This document shows positions 1 through 9,044 of a DNA stretch of 64,000 nt, in pieces (within the stretch, counting starts at the first letter, position 1; every line of letters starts with the position of its first letter). The position numbers and the translations under genes were made by a program. Below the pieces are notes generated by a model that made no database searches, had not been told where the DNA came from, and was given only the letters and a program-made list of their open reading frames with translations. The DNA is taken from positions 1,178,001-1,242,000 of the forward strand of contig NZ_JBHSGP010000014.1 in assembly GCF_042654525.1 (NCBI RefSeq). Reading direction: 5' to 3'. The DNA is from Geojedonia litorea. GTDB taxonomy: Bacteria; Bacteroidota; Bacteroidia; Flavobacteriales; Flavobacteriaceae.

Positions 1-2803
1 TTAATTCTGAAATATCAAAGTCATTTTGTTTTGAAAAATTCCCTTCGAATGTTTTTACCAACTTCCCTGTAATATCATATAGTTTTATAGTGTTAACTGG
101 AGCATTGATTTTAAATGATGATTTTACGGGGTTAGGATAAATTGTAAATAAATTTGTTTGTGCCTCTGTCACGGCAAGAGTTGATGATTGATTGCCATAC
201 ATTTTAAATCCACCGGCAGGAATATTAATTGGTGTTGTTGTATTAGTTACGTTAAGTGTAGTATTTCCCGTTTCATCCATTAAATCATACCAGGTTCCGG
301 TATAAGGGAAATCGGGAGTAACATTAGCAGCGCTTAAACCAAAATTGGCTAAAATCACTACATTTTTCAATTGACTTGATGACAAACTATTGTCAAACAC
401 ATAAATTCGAGGGGTTAAACCGCCTGAATTAATGTTATAATCACCTTCAAATACGGGTTCATTTATTTTTAAATTAATTAGTCGTGCCCAATCACTTCGC
501 ACTTGACTTCTGTTAGCATCCCCTAACCAATTTTCAACCCATTGTGGTTGAGGTTTTGTGTCTAATTTACAGTCGCCATCTCCATTGCCGTCATAATCAC
601 TATTTACGACTCCATTTTCACAAGTCCAAATTGAATCGTCCATACCCAAATCGGCAAAATGCCATATCATTTTAGGGCCTGGGATGGGGATGGATACGGC
701 ACCTAATGTAGACATTCTAGCTAATGCAGTATTTAAATCCCTGACATCATATCCAGCGCCACTATTTCCAAACTGTACCATTTCATACATTATTCGGTCT
801 TTGTCATGGCTTTCAGGATAACCTAATGTGCGTTTACCTGTAAATCCATGAGCCGTATGTCCCATGCGGCTAAAACCGCTAGCATTACCTTGTGCTAAAT
901 TTTTATAATCATTCCACATTTCACTCCACATCATAATACCTTTGCCTTCACCAAGTCTATAATTGGCCCATTCTTGCTCTTCAGTGTCTCCACCTAAGTG
1001 TTCAAATATCACATAGTGATCAGGGTCTATGGTCCATGAGTAATCGGCATATTCTTTTAAAACAGCAACACGATCGGCTTGATACGAATTTGTGCAGCCA
1101 TCATCCCCAGCCGTACAATTTTGTGTAAAACCTTTTGTTAAATCCCAACGAAATCCATCAATTTTAAATTCTTGAATCCAATGTTTTATGACACGCTTCA
1201 CATATTCTTTAGTTCTTGCACTTTGATGGTTAAAGTCTTCACCAACACTGTAACTATGCTTTGCCGAAGTGTTAAAGTAAGGATTGTCTGTACTAGGCGG
1301 TCCATAGCCATCACCATCGGGATCATTTGACCACATTCTCACCAATGAATTTCTACCAAAAGCATGATTTAAAGCAAGATCTAGAATGACAGCTATTCCA
1401 TTTTGATGACATAGATCAATGAGTTCTTTTAGCTTATCTTTTGTGCCATAATATTTATCTAATGCCATATGGTGGGCTGTATTATAGCCCCAACTTTTAT
1501 TGCCTTCAAACTCCATTATTGGCATTAGTTCAATAGCATTGATATTTAGGTTTTTAAAATAATCAATGCGGTCAATTAAATTTTGATAGTTTCTATCGGC
1601 ATCAAAATCGCGAACCAAGACTTCATAAATAATTAGATCTTCCTTTTTTGGTTTGTTGAAATTGGTTACTTGCCAATTGTACGATGTTTGATTAGTTTGA
1701 AGTACGGTCACTTCAAAATTTCCCCCTCCGGTAGGATATGCTGGTACATTTGGATAAGATCCAGACGATGCAATTTCTGGGTCATCAAAAGGGTTTAAGA
1801 TTAAGGTTGAAAAAGGATCGGCTACTTTCACTAATTTTTGAGAATTGGCTACAGGAGTTTTGTCAACTGCCCAATATTGAAAGGTTTCAATTTGTCCAGG
1901 TGTTAATCCTGTAAGGGTAAGCCAATATCTTCCGTTTCTTGAAAAATCCCGCTTCATGGCGTAGGCTGAAGTAGGTTGCCAATTATTAAAACTTCCCGCT
2001 ACATACACGAAATCCTTTCCGTTGGCATATAAAAGTAAGGTGGCTTTAGTTGGATCACTGGGATCATAATTTATCCCATCTTCAAAGGTGCCAGACAAGG
2101 TTGCCGAAATTGTACCTGGATCAATCAACACTGAAAAGGATTTTGTTATGGTTGTAGAGGCTTGTGTAACTTCTAGTTCATAAAATTGATTACTAGTTAT
2201 AGTATTATGGGTGAACGCATAAGATGAGATGTTTGATTGCGAATTTATTATACTACCATTTGCTTTTAGTACATAATTTGCGTTACCTCCCGTATTAGAT
2301 GCTGAAATACTCAAATTTCCACCAGAGGAAAGTATAGTTGCTGAATTTTGTGTAGGACTAGTTAGTGATACTTGAAAGGCACCAACATCGACTAAAATAT
2401 CTTGCGATTTTTTATCTCCTGTTCCATCTTTTGCCTTTATTAAAAAGCCAATCCTACCTATACCAGTTCTACTATAAAAAGTTGTTGGCACAAATGATAT
2501 GGTATATGTATCATTACCAGCATTATAAGTTAGTTTATTCGCTTCGTTTGAATTCGCCCAAGTTCCATTTGTAGGACAATCTTGTAAATTAGAAAGATTA
2601 AGGTCGTAGGACCAAGACCATAAATAAAGTGCATTTCCTGAAACTCCCCAAGTGGATTCGTTAATGCTGCTCCCATTAAAGGTAAGAGTTATGTTATCGG
2701 TTTCTTCAAAAACAGAGGGGCTAACACTATAGGTTACTGTCTGCTGTTGAGCATAAGCAAAGGAGGTGAATAAAACTAAAATTAAGAGTAGAGTTCTGTT
2801 CAT
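1..2803 (-). CDS. Secreted GH13 alpha-amylase with T9SS sorting tail (3' end cut off)
   Basis: Open frame from an ATG at 2803 to the window edge, 934 residues visible with no stop. A Sec signal peptide (NRTLLLILVLFTSFAYAQ) is followed by beta-sandwich-like regions; one near residues 250-290 contains VYVAGSFNNWQPT, typical of starch-binding/E-set domains. The GH13 barrel starts near residue 390, with the four conserved regions DLALNHAFG (about 473), GFRWDLTKG (about 548, nucleophile Asp), IFEHLGG (about 600, acid/base Glu) and YPESHDKDR (about 660). The visible end, YPNPVKSSFKINAP...FDISEL, is a type A T9SS C-terminal sorting domain, so only about 15-25 residues should be missing. It is probably the surface or released endo-amylase of the locus. 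It lies downstream of susCDE, separated by a terminator hairpin. Confidence 0.93.
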   Translation of the reverse strand, partial: MNRTLLLILVLFTSFAYAQQQTVTYSVSPSVFEETDNITLTFNGSSINESTWGVSGNALYLWSWSYDLNLSNLQDCPTNGTWANSNEANKLTYNAGNDTYTISFVPTTFYSRTGIGRIGFLIKAKDGTGDKKSQDILVDVGAFQVSLTSPTQNSATILSSGGNLSISASNTGGNANYVLKANGSIINSQSNISSYAFTHNTITSNQFYELEVTQASTTITKSFSVLIDPGTISATLSGTFEDGINYDPSDPTKATLLLYANGKDFVYVAGSFNNWQPTSAYAMKRDFSRNGRYWLTLTGLTPGQIETFQYWAVDKTPVANSQKLVKVADPFSTLILNPFDDPEIASSGSYPNVPAYPTGGGNFEVTVLQTNQTSYNWQVTNFNKPKKEDLIIYEVLVRDFDADRNYQNLIDRIDYFKNLNINAIELMPIMEFEGNKSWGYNTAHHMALDKYYGTKDKLKELIDLCHQNGIAVILDLALNHAFGRNSLVRMWSNDPDGDGYGPPSTDNPYFNTSAKHSYSVGEDFNHQSARTKEYVKRVIKHWIQEFKIDGFRWDLTKGFTQNCTAGDDGCTNSYQADRVAVLKEYADYSWTIDPDHYVIFEHLGGDTEEQEWANYRLGEGKGIMMWSEMWNDYKNLAQGNASGFSRMGHTAHGFTGKRTLGYPESHDKDRIMYEMVQFGNSGAGYDVRDLNTALARMSTLGAVSIPIPGPKMIWHFADLGMDDSIWTCENGVVNSDYDGNGDGDCKLDTKPQPQWVENWLGDANRSQVRSDWARLINLKINEPVFEGDYNINSGGLTPRIYVFDNSLSSSQLKNVVILANFGLSAANVTPDFPYTGTWYDLMDETGNTTLNVTNTTTPINIPAGGFKMYGNQSSTLAVTEAQTNLFTIYPNPVKSSFKINAPVNTIKLYDITGKLVKTFEGNFSKQNDFDISEL

Positions 2804-2822
2804 AAAAGGATTAATTTAAGTT

Positions 2823-2853
2823 AAAAAGGGCTGATTGAAAGTCAGCCCTTTTT
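2823..2853 (-). terminator. Intrinsic terminator hairpin between susE-like gene and amylase
   Basis: Perfect 12-bp inverted repeat (2823-2834 and 2842-2853) with a 7-nt loop. Each arm has a run of five A or T at its outer end, so it could work on either strand. On the minus strand it follows the SusE-like stop (2870) and precedes the amylase start (2803), with no room for a long promoter region in between. Confidence 0.8.
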
Positions 2854-2869
2854 AACTAGTTTAATATTA

Positions 2870-4210
2870 TTATTGAATTTTATTCAAAGCATAACTTCCA
2901 TCAGTTAAGTCTAAACGAATTCTGTATTTTCCGGCTGTTACAACTATGTCGTCACCACCAGCTTCTAGAGTTCCGTTGGCACCTGTATCACCATAATTGG
3001 TATCCCAGGCATTATTAACTCTAAACTTCATCGCACCACCTATAAGGGTAACAATGTCACCTACATAAATATCAGGGTTTACTTGTGTTAAGCTGAAATC
3101 TGGTCCAGCATTACCCCAGTCGTTGTAAGCAGAACCTACAACCCCTAATACTTCAGCAGCTTCCAGAGTATATTCACCGTTTTTCAAATCTAATGTAATA
3201 TTATAGTGTCCAGCTGTGACTATGATATCATCACCACCTTCGTCTAAAGTTCCATCTGCTCCTGTATCACCATAATTAGTGCCCCAGTCATTATTAAATC
3301 TAAATTTCATCGCACCATTTAATAAACGTACACCTGCTTTAAATGTATCGGTTGTATGGTCATAGTAAAATTTAGCATCAGGACCACCATTACCCCAATC
3401 ATTATAGGCACTTCCAACTACACCCCATGAATAAGGTTCCATGGTATAAGTACTTGCATTTGTGTTGACTGTAATTTTGTAAGTCCCTGCAGTTACTGTG
3501 ATGTCTGCTCCTCCTGCTTCTAATGTGCCATCAGCTCCATTGTCTCCATAATTAGTATCCCAGCTATTGTCTAATCTAAATTTCATGGCACCACCTAATA
3601 AGGTTACATAGGATACTATAATGTCAGGGTCGCCAGTAGTATAAAATGCACCATCTGCACCAGCATTACCCCAGTCGTTGTAAGCAGAGCCAACTACGCC
3701 CCAATTAGATAAGGCAAAACCGCTTCCACCATTGTCTACAATTTCAGGTAAAAATACATTAAGGGTTTGTACGCTCGATAGGCTTTCTATGGCGTCATTG
3801 CCTGCATAGGCCCTAACTCTAAAATGCAATTGACCCATATTTGGATTTTCGGTGTTGGGGTCATTGTCTAAACCGGCTGTTGTTGCCATAGACAATAACT
3901 TGCCAATAGTTACAGCAATATTATTATTTGAAGTGCTTCCTATAATGGTCATATCAGAAAAATCGCCTGAAATAGAACCTTGTAAGTCATAAGAAACAGC
4001 CGTAGGTGCATCAAAACTTACACTTTCCCAAGTAAAACGCTCTCCAATATTGGCTGAAGTGGCACTTGTTAATATATATTGATCTAAAAACGTGTTAGTA
4101 AACGTAAATTCACCTTGCTCTTGTGCTGTAAAAACTAATTCGTCTTTTTCACAGGAATTAAAGCCTGTTAAGGCTAAAATCATTACTATTAAAATTTTAA
4201 TTCTTTTCAT
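2870..4210 (-). CDS. SusE/SusF-like outer-membrane starch-binding lipoprotein, three CBM repeats
   Basis: 446 residues. The signal peptide ends in a lipobox with Cys20 (GFNSC), so the protein is a lipoprotein, expected on the cell surface with SusCD. Residues about 27-155 form a SusE-type N-terminal domain. Three very similar tandem modules of about 88 residues follow (about 170-258, 262-349, 355-444). Each begins GVVGSAYNDWGN, contains MKFR(L/F/V)(D/N)N and ends with an ITVTAGxYxI-type strand. Bacteroides SusE has two and SusF three such starch-binding modules, so this is SusF-like in layout while sitting in the SusE position. It should hold malto-oligosaccharides at the surface. It is the third gene of the susCD operon. 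Confidence 0.9.
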   Translation of the reverse strand: MKRIKILIVMILALTGFNSCEKDELVFTAQEQGEFTFTNTFLDQYILTSATSANIGERFTWESVSFDAPTAVSYDLQGSISGDFSDMTIIGSTSNNNIAVTIGKLLSMATTAGLDNDPNTENPNMGQLHFRVRAYAGNDAIESLSSVQTLNVFLPEIVDNGGSGFALSNWGVVGSAYNDWGNAGADGAFYTTGDPDIIVSYVTLLGGAMKFRLDNSWDTNYGDNGADGTLEAGGADITVTAGTYKITVNTNASTYTMEPYSWGVVGSAYNDWGNGGPDAKFYYDHTTDTFKAGVRLLNGAMKFRFNNDWGTNYGDTGADGTLDEGGDDIIVTAGHYNITLDLKNGEYTLEAAEVLGVVGSAYNDWGNAGPDFSLTQVNPDIYVGDIVTLIGGAMKFRVNNAWDTNYGDTGANGTLEAGGDDIVVTAGKYRIRLDLTDGSYALNKIQ

Positions 4211-4227
4211 TATATCGTATGTTTTAA

Positions 4228-5841
4228 TTAATAACCAGGGTTTTGTGTTAAGTTAGGATTAGCGCTTAAATCTGAAGTTGGAATTGGAAAGATATCTCTA
4301 AACGCTTCTGTCGTGGTTCCGTTTTGAACGTTCCCTTTCCAGGACCAAATGCCACTTGACGAAAATTTACCGAAACGGATTAAATCTGTACGTCTATGAC
4401 ATTCCCAATAGAGCTCACGCGCTCTTTCGTCTAAAATAAAATCTAATGATAAATCTGAAGTTGAGATATTTCCAGAAGTATCTCCATAAGCTCTTACCCT
4501 TAATGTGTTAATAAGTCCAACTGCAGTATTAGCATCGCCACCACCACCACGTAGGTGTGCTTCGGCATAGATTAAATAAGCATCGGCCAATCTGAACAAT
4601 GGAAAATCGGTATCAGGAAAATTGCCAGAAGTATCTGATCCTGGATTACCATTTCGATCTACATTTTTATATTTCGCAATAGCATAACCATCAGTAAATT
4701 TAGAAATATTAGGAATTTCTAATGACTGTCCATTAGTATAGAACAATTCTCTGCCATCAGGCGAATTTTCCATGCCAGGGAATTTTTCAACAAAGTTTTT
4801 AGTTGTTCTTACTCCGGCCCAACCACTACTCACTCCAAACTCTGAAAGTGGCATACTGCCTCCAACTGGTGCATGTACTAAAAAGGTCATACCACCGTAG
4901 GCTTGTGTACGTAAACCATCAAAAGCAATTGGGAATATAATTTCATTAGATAGATGATTGTCGGCTAAAAATAAGTGTCTGTAATCACCATCTAAACTAT
5001 ATTGGTTAGAGTTAATCACTTTTTCTGCTTGAATTCTAGCATCGGCATATCTTGGTGTCCCTGTATATACTTCAGCATTTAAATAAAGTTTCGCTAAAAG
5101 CATCCAAACAGCTGCTTTGTCTGCACGTGCGTATTGATTTTGACCAGGGCCAGGTAATACACTTTCAATGGCGGTTAATTCTGCCTCTAAATAGGCAAAT
5201 AAATCAGTGCCATTGGTTTGTTTAGGTAAAAACGCACCAACGATATCTTCATCTGTTACAAAAGGTACGTTTCTAAAAAAGTCTAAAGCATGTGAATAGC
5301 TTAAGGCTCTCATAAATCGAGCTTCGGCTCTATAAATTTGAATTTCAGCTTTTAAACTAGCATCAACACCTCGAGAGTTTAGTTTCTCATCAGTAGTTTG
5401 TCTTATAAATTCATTGGCTAAACTTACCTGATAAATTATTCTGTCATACATAGTTCTAATGAACTCGTTGCCGGCAGTCCAGTTTTGATAATGCAAGTCT
5501 TTTATAGTACCGTCATTCCAACCAATTAATGCTTCATCAGTAGTAAGCTGCTGTAGTTTCCAATATAGTCTTAAGTAATTCGAAAACCCTTCATCTAAAC
5601 CAGCAAGATCGGGATTACCCGCAGGACCTTGTTGACCACTTACGGCAATTCCTGCATAAATTTTGGCAAGAAACGCTTTATAAGAGGCCGGATCGTCAAA
5701 AACTGTTGCAGATGTTTCTTGATTTATTGGCCTTAAGTCATCGATTTCACTTGTACAGGAAATGACGATAGACACACAACAAAACAAAAACAGTGCTTTT
5801 TTAAAATTGTTCAACATAATTTTGTTCTTTTTATAGTTCAT
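4228..5841 (-). CDS. susD: SusD-family nutrient-binding lipoprotein
   Basis: 537 residues, typical of RagB/SusD. The lipobox VISC places the lipidated Cys at residue 29 from this start. A second ATG eight codons in (5817) gives a more usual signal peptide (MLNNFKKALFLFC) and may be the real start. The family's helical TPR-like N-terminal half is recognisable (RAEARFMRALSYSHALDFF near residues 170-190), as is the C-terminal pattern ELYWECHRRTDLIRFGKF and the ending FPIPTSDLSANPNLTQNPGY. It caps the SusC barrel and delivers oligosaccharide. It starts 7 nt after the susC stop, so the two are cotranscribed. Confidence 0.95.
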   Translation of the reverse strand: MNYKKNKIMLNNFKKALFLFCCVSIVISCTSEIDDLRPINQETSATVFDDPASYKAFLAKIYAGIAVSGQQGPAGNPDLAGLDEGFSNYLRLYWKLQQLTTDEALIGWNDGTIKDLHYQNWTAGNEFIRTMYDRIIYQVSLANEFIRQTTDEKLNSRGVDASLKAEIQIYRAEARFMRALSYSHALDFFRNVPFVTDEDIVGAFLPKQTNGTDLFAYLEAELTAIESVLPGPGQNQYARADKAAVWMLLAKLYLNAEVYTGTPRYADARIQAEKVINSNQYSLDGDYRHLFLADNHLSNEIIFPIAFDGLRTQAYGGMTFLVHAPVGGSMPLSEFGVSSGWAGVRTTKNFVEKFPGMENSPDGRELFYTNGQSLEIPNISKFTDGYAIAKYKNVDRNGNPGSDTSGNFPDTDFPLFRLADAYLIYAEAHLRGGGGDANTAVGLINTLRVRAYGDTSGNISTSDLSLDFILDERARELYWECHRRTDLIRFGKFSSSGIWSWKGNVQNGTTTEAFRDIFPIPTSDLSANPNLTQNPGY

Positions 5842-5848
5842 TTTTATT

Positions 5849-8752
5849 TTAGAAATTAAAGTTTAGCCCTAATACAAAGGTTCTTGGTTTAGGATAAACA
5901 TTGTTGTCAACACCGTCTGCAATTTCAGGGTCTAATCCTGAATAATTAGTTACTGTAAACACATTTTGAGCAGTTAATGAAGCACGTAGATTTATGTGTT
6001 CAAATGGGATGTTATATCCCACTGAAACGTTGTCTAGTTTCATGAAAGAGGCATTTTCAACGTAAAGATCAGAAAACTGTTGGTTGGTTTGAAAGCCTGT
6101 TTCTAAGGCATGTGTACTACCATTACCATAATGTAAATTACCTACTTGTACTAGCATGGCATCGGCATACCCATTTGCAGACCTAAAGTTGTTATACATA
6201 TAGTTCCCCAAACTTCCTCTAAAGGTAAAGCTAAAGTCTAAATTTTTATAGTTCATCATAGAGGTAAATCCAAAAAATGCCGCAGGTGTAGGTGACTGGA
6301 ATCGGTATTTATCGTTATCATTGATGGTATTGTCTCCATTTAAATCTACATAAACACCTTCCAATAGTCTGCCATTTACATCTACAACTTGTTTAAATAC
6401 ATAAAAGCTATTAGGCTCTGCTCCTAGCGAGTGGATTTGTATTAAATTTCCAACACCTCCAGATAAAGTTGGGCCAGTTGGTGTGCCAGGATAATTTGGA
6501 TCATCAGACAAGGTTAGTTTGGTAACTTCTACATCACTTAGAGTAAAGTTGGCACTAACATCCCAAGAAAAATTATCATTTCTAAAAGGTGTAGCATTAA
6601 TACCAATTTCAATACCTTTACTCACCGTTTCACCAACGTTTTGGTCTAAAAAGTTTTCTAGATTACTACCTGCAGGAACTTGAGTATATTGCAATAAGTC
6701 TTTGTTTTTACGGTAATATAAATCTAATGTTCCTGTGATTTTGTTTTTGAATAAGCCATAATCTAAACCAACATTATACATACTAGCTTCTTCCCATTTA
6801 AGTCCTTCGTTATAACCTTCAGGTCGAATAGTATTTACGTATTCATTTCCAAATTGGTATTGTGATTTGTCATCACCTTTAGAGTAAAGACCTAAATACG
6901 GGAAGGCCCCACCAACATCTTGTTGTCCTGTGATACCCCAGCTTAATCGTAATTTTAAATTCGAAACAACTTGAGAGTTTTTAAGAAAATCTTCTTCAGA
7001 GATTAGCCATGAAAAGGCTGCAGAAGGGAAATCAGCATTTCGATTGGCTTTTGAAAACCGTGACGAAATATCACGTCTATACGTAGCGGTAAAAATGTAC
7101 TTACGATCGAGTGTAAAATTCGCTCTTGCAAAATAAGACTCTAAAATTAACTGAAAAGGAATAGGAATGTTATCAATAAAATCTCCTGTTGAGGTGTCTA
7201 AATCTGTATTTCTCTCGATATTGTAAAATCGTTGGTAGGTATGTCCTGCCGTAATATCGATTCCTGTTATTAAAGATTCAAATTCCTTTTTGTAGTTTAA
7301 ATAAAAGTCAAGCAGTCTGTTTTTATTAACGCCATCATAGGTGCCTTGTCCAGGGCGTTGACCTAGGCTTAAGTTATTAAATCCGGCCGCTGCATTTGAA
7401 AAATAACGTCCTTCATATTCTTCATAATCAAAACCAGCATTTACATTTAAACGTAATTCAGGAAGAAAATGAAATTTATAATCAAATTGTATATTAGAGA
7501 TGTTTCGTCTTGCACGCTGTCTATTATCGTTTAGTAATAACAATGACAATGGATTTCTAGGTGCTAAATCTCTTACAGTACCGTCAGCGTCTTCAAATTC
7601 AAAATAACCTCCCCATGACCCTTCAACAGGTTGTGTTGGATCAAAAAACACTGCACTGCCTATAGCACCTTCATTGGCAAATCGATTATCAACTAAACTT
7701 CCTTTGGAAGTAAGATTGACTTTTAAGTGGTCATCCAAGAAGCGATGCTCAAAATTTACGTTGATAGCATTTCTTCTATATTGCGAAGTTTTTAAAATTC
7801 CGTTTTGGTTAGATAAGTTGTAATTAGCTCTTAAAGACCCATTTTCAAAGCCTTTACTAATAGTCAAATCATGGATGCCACCTTCGGCATTTTCGTAAAT
7901 TTGATCTTGCCAATCGGTATTAGCTGCACCCAATAAATTTTCGTCACCACCATTGTCGATGATGTATTGTCTAAATTGTGATGCGCTTAATACGTCTACC
8001 TTATCAGTTAAATGACCTACCGAAGCCTGTAAATTATACTCAACACTTAATGGTGCTTTTGTTTTACCTTTTTTGGTTGTAATAATTACAACCCCAGCTG
8101 TTGCTCTAGATCCATAAATGGCTGTTGCCGAGGCATCTTTTAATACGGTGTAGCTTTCAATTTCATTAGGGTTGATAGCATTTAAGCTTCCACCGCTTAA
8201 CGGGATTCCATCTACCACAATTAAAGGGCTGTTATTAGCACTTAAAGACCCTCCATTTCTAATTCTAATTTCTGCTCCAGATCCAGGAGATCCTGAAGAC
8301 GAGGTAATTCGAACACCAGCAGATTTACCTGCTAGTAAATTTTCAGGAGACACTATTGCACCTTTATTGAACTCTTCAGAGTCAATTCGGTCTAGAGATC
8401 CAGTGGCATCTTTTACGGTGGTAGAACCGTATCCAATGATAACAACCTCATCTAATTGTGCTGTATCCTGACGGAGAATGACATTTAAACTTGTTTGGCC
8501 ATTGTAAGTGATCTCTTGTGCTATAAAACCTAGATAGGAATACACAATAATGTCACCTGTGTTGGCTCTGATGGTGTAATTTCCATCAAAATCGGTTGAA
8601 GCTCCTGTAGTAGTACCCTTAATTATGACGTTGACTCCAGGAAGCGGAATGTTAGCCTCATCTGTTACGGTCCCAGTTACAGTAGTTTGTGCAAACAGTG
8701 TAGCAGGGATTAAAAATACCAGTAGCAGAAAGCTATTTAAAAATGTTTTCAT
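5849..8752 (-). CDS. susC: SusC-family TonB-dependent outer-membrane oligosaccharide transporter
   Basis: 967 residues. Signal peptide ending LFAQ, then a carboxypeptidase-like beta-sandwich domain (about 23-100: TVTGTVTDEANIPLPGVNV), a plug domain (LDEVVIIGYG at about 101, then IRIRNGGSLSANNSPLIVVD) and a 22-strand barrel ending in the aromatic residue LNFNF. This is the full SusC/RagA layout. With SusD and the GH13/GH65 genes nearby the likely substrate is maltodextrin. First gene of the minus-strand operon; the divergent upstream region carries a LacI-type palindrome. Confidence 0.96.
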   Translation of the reverse strand: MKTFLNSFLLLVFLIPATLFAQTTVTGTVTDEANIPLPGVNVIIKGTTTGASTDFDGNYTIRANTGDIIVYSYLGFIAQEITYNGQTSLNVILRQDTAQLDEVVIIGYGSTTVKDATGSLDRIDSEEFNKGAIVSPENLLAGKSAGVRITSSSGSPGSGAEIRIRNGGSLSANNSPLIVVDGIPLSGGSLNAINPNEIESYTVLKDASATAIYGSRATAGVVIITTKKGKTKAPLSVEYNLQASVGHLTDKVDVLSASQFRQYIIDNGGDENLLGAANTDWQDQIYENAEGGIHDLTISKGFENGSLRANYNLSNQNGILKTSQYRRNAINVNFEHRFLDDHLKVNLTSKGSLVDNRFANEGAIGSAVFFDPTQPVEGSWGGYFEFEDADGTVRDLAPRNPLSLLLLNDNRQRARRNISNIQFDYKFHFLPELRLNVNAGFDYEEYEGRYFSNAAAGFNNLSLGQRPGQGTYDGVNKNRLLDFYLNYKKEFESLITGIDITAGHTYQRFYNIERNTDLDTSTGDFIDNIPIPFQLILESYFARANFTLDRKYIFTATYRRDISSRFSKANRNADFPSAAFSWLISEEDFLKNSQVVSNLKLRLSWGITGQQDVGGAFPYLGLYSKGDDKSQYQFGNEYVNTIRPEGYNEGLKWEEASMYNVGLDYGLFKNKITGTLDLYYRKNKDLLQYTQVPAGSNLENFLDQNVGETVSKGIEIGINATPFRNDNFSWDVSANFTLSDVEVTKLTLSDDPNYPGTPTGPTLSGGVGNLIQIHSLGAEPNSFYVFKQVVDVNGRLLEGVYVDLNGDNTINDNDKYRFQSPTPAAFFGFTSMMNYKNLDFSFTFRGSLGNYMYNNFRSANGYADAMLVQVGNLHYGNGSTHALETGFQTNQQFSDLYVENASFMKLDNVSVGYNIPFEHINLRASLTAQNVFTVTNYSGLDPEIADGVDNNVYPKPRTFVLGLNFNF

Positions 8753-8791
8753 AGACTATTTCTAAAGTTAATTGCTTGAGTTAATTAGTTA

Positions 8792-8806
8792 TATATTTTC
8801 ACTTCT
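8792..8806. promoter_or_regulatory. 15-bp motif shared with the MFS transporter leader
   Basis: The sequence TATATTTTCACTTCT occurs here, about 40-54 nt upstream of the susC start, and again exactly at 10148-10162 upstream of the MFS transporter. Both copies read the same way on the plus strand, so they are in opposite orientation relative to the gene they precede. It may be a protein-binding site shared by the two uptake genes; its function is not known. Confidence 0.45.
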
Positions 8807-8865
8807 GTTGTTAAATCTATATAAATTTTGGCTATATTAAGCATGATACATTTTTTAGACCCCAG

Positions 8866-8879
8866 CGAAAACGTTTGCG
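8866..8879. promoter_or_regulatory. LacI-type operator palindrome
   Basis: CGAAAACGTTTGCG is a 14-bp palindrome with a central CG and a single mismatched pair, the form expected for LacI/GalR-family operators. It lies 114 nt upstream of susC and 166 nt upstream of the LacI-family gene, between the two divergent units. The neighbouring regulator is the obvious candidate ligand. Confidence 0.6.
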
Positions 8880-8903
8880 TGTTGAAAACTTTTTTTAGAT
8901 TGG
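8874..8903 (+). promoter_or_regulatory. Possible promoter of the LacI-family gene overlapping the operator
   Basis: TTTG at 8874-8877 and TAGATTGG at 8896-8903 are spaced by 18 nt, close to the Bacteroidota -33/-7 pattern (TTTG, about 19 nt, TAnnTTTG) with one mismatch in the -7 element. The -33 element lies inside the palindrome, which would allow autorepression. An alternative -7 element lies at 8974-8981. Confidence 0.3.
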
Positions 8904-8973
8904 TAGGAATTCTGCTGTTAAACTAAAAAAACACGAATTTGACAATAAAACTATATTACTACCTTTATGATGT

Positions 8974-8981
8974 TATTTTTG
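8974..8981 (+). promoter_or_regulatory. Possible -7 element (TATTTTTG) of the LacI-family gene
   Basis: Exact match to TAnnTTTG, 63 nt before the start codon at 9045. No clear TTTG at the usual distance upstream, so support is partial. Confidence 0.3.
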
Positions 8982-9044
8982 TAATATAAATGGTTAGATT
9001 TTAAAACGTCAATAGACCTTCATAGTTTTAATTAATAGCAATAA

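Noticed and set aside
1..2803. The edge amylase as a pseudogene
   Set aside because: The frame is open throughout, with signal peptide, all four GH13 regions and a sorting tail; it is simply cut by the window edge.
3000..3720. Regularly spaced similar blocks as a CRISPR or DNA repeat array
   Set aside because: The periodicity follows the three protein modules of the SusE/F-like gene, spaced about 270-280 bp.
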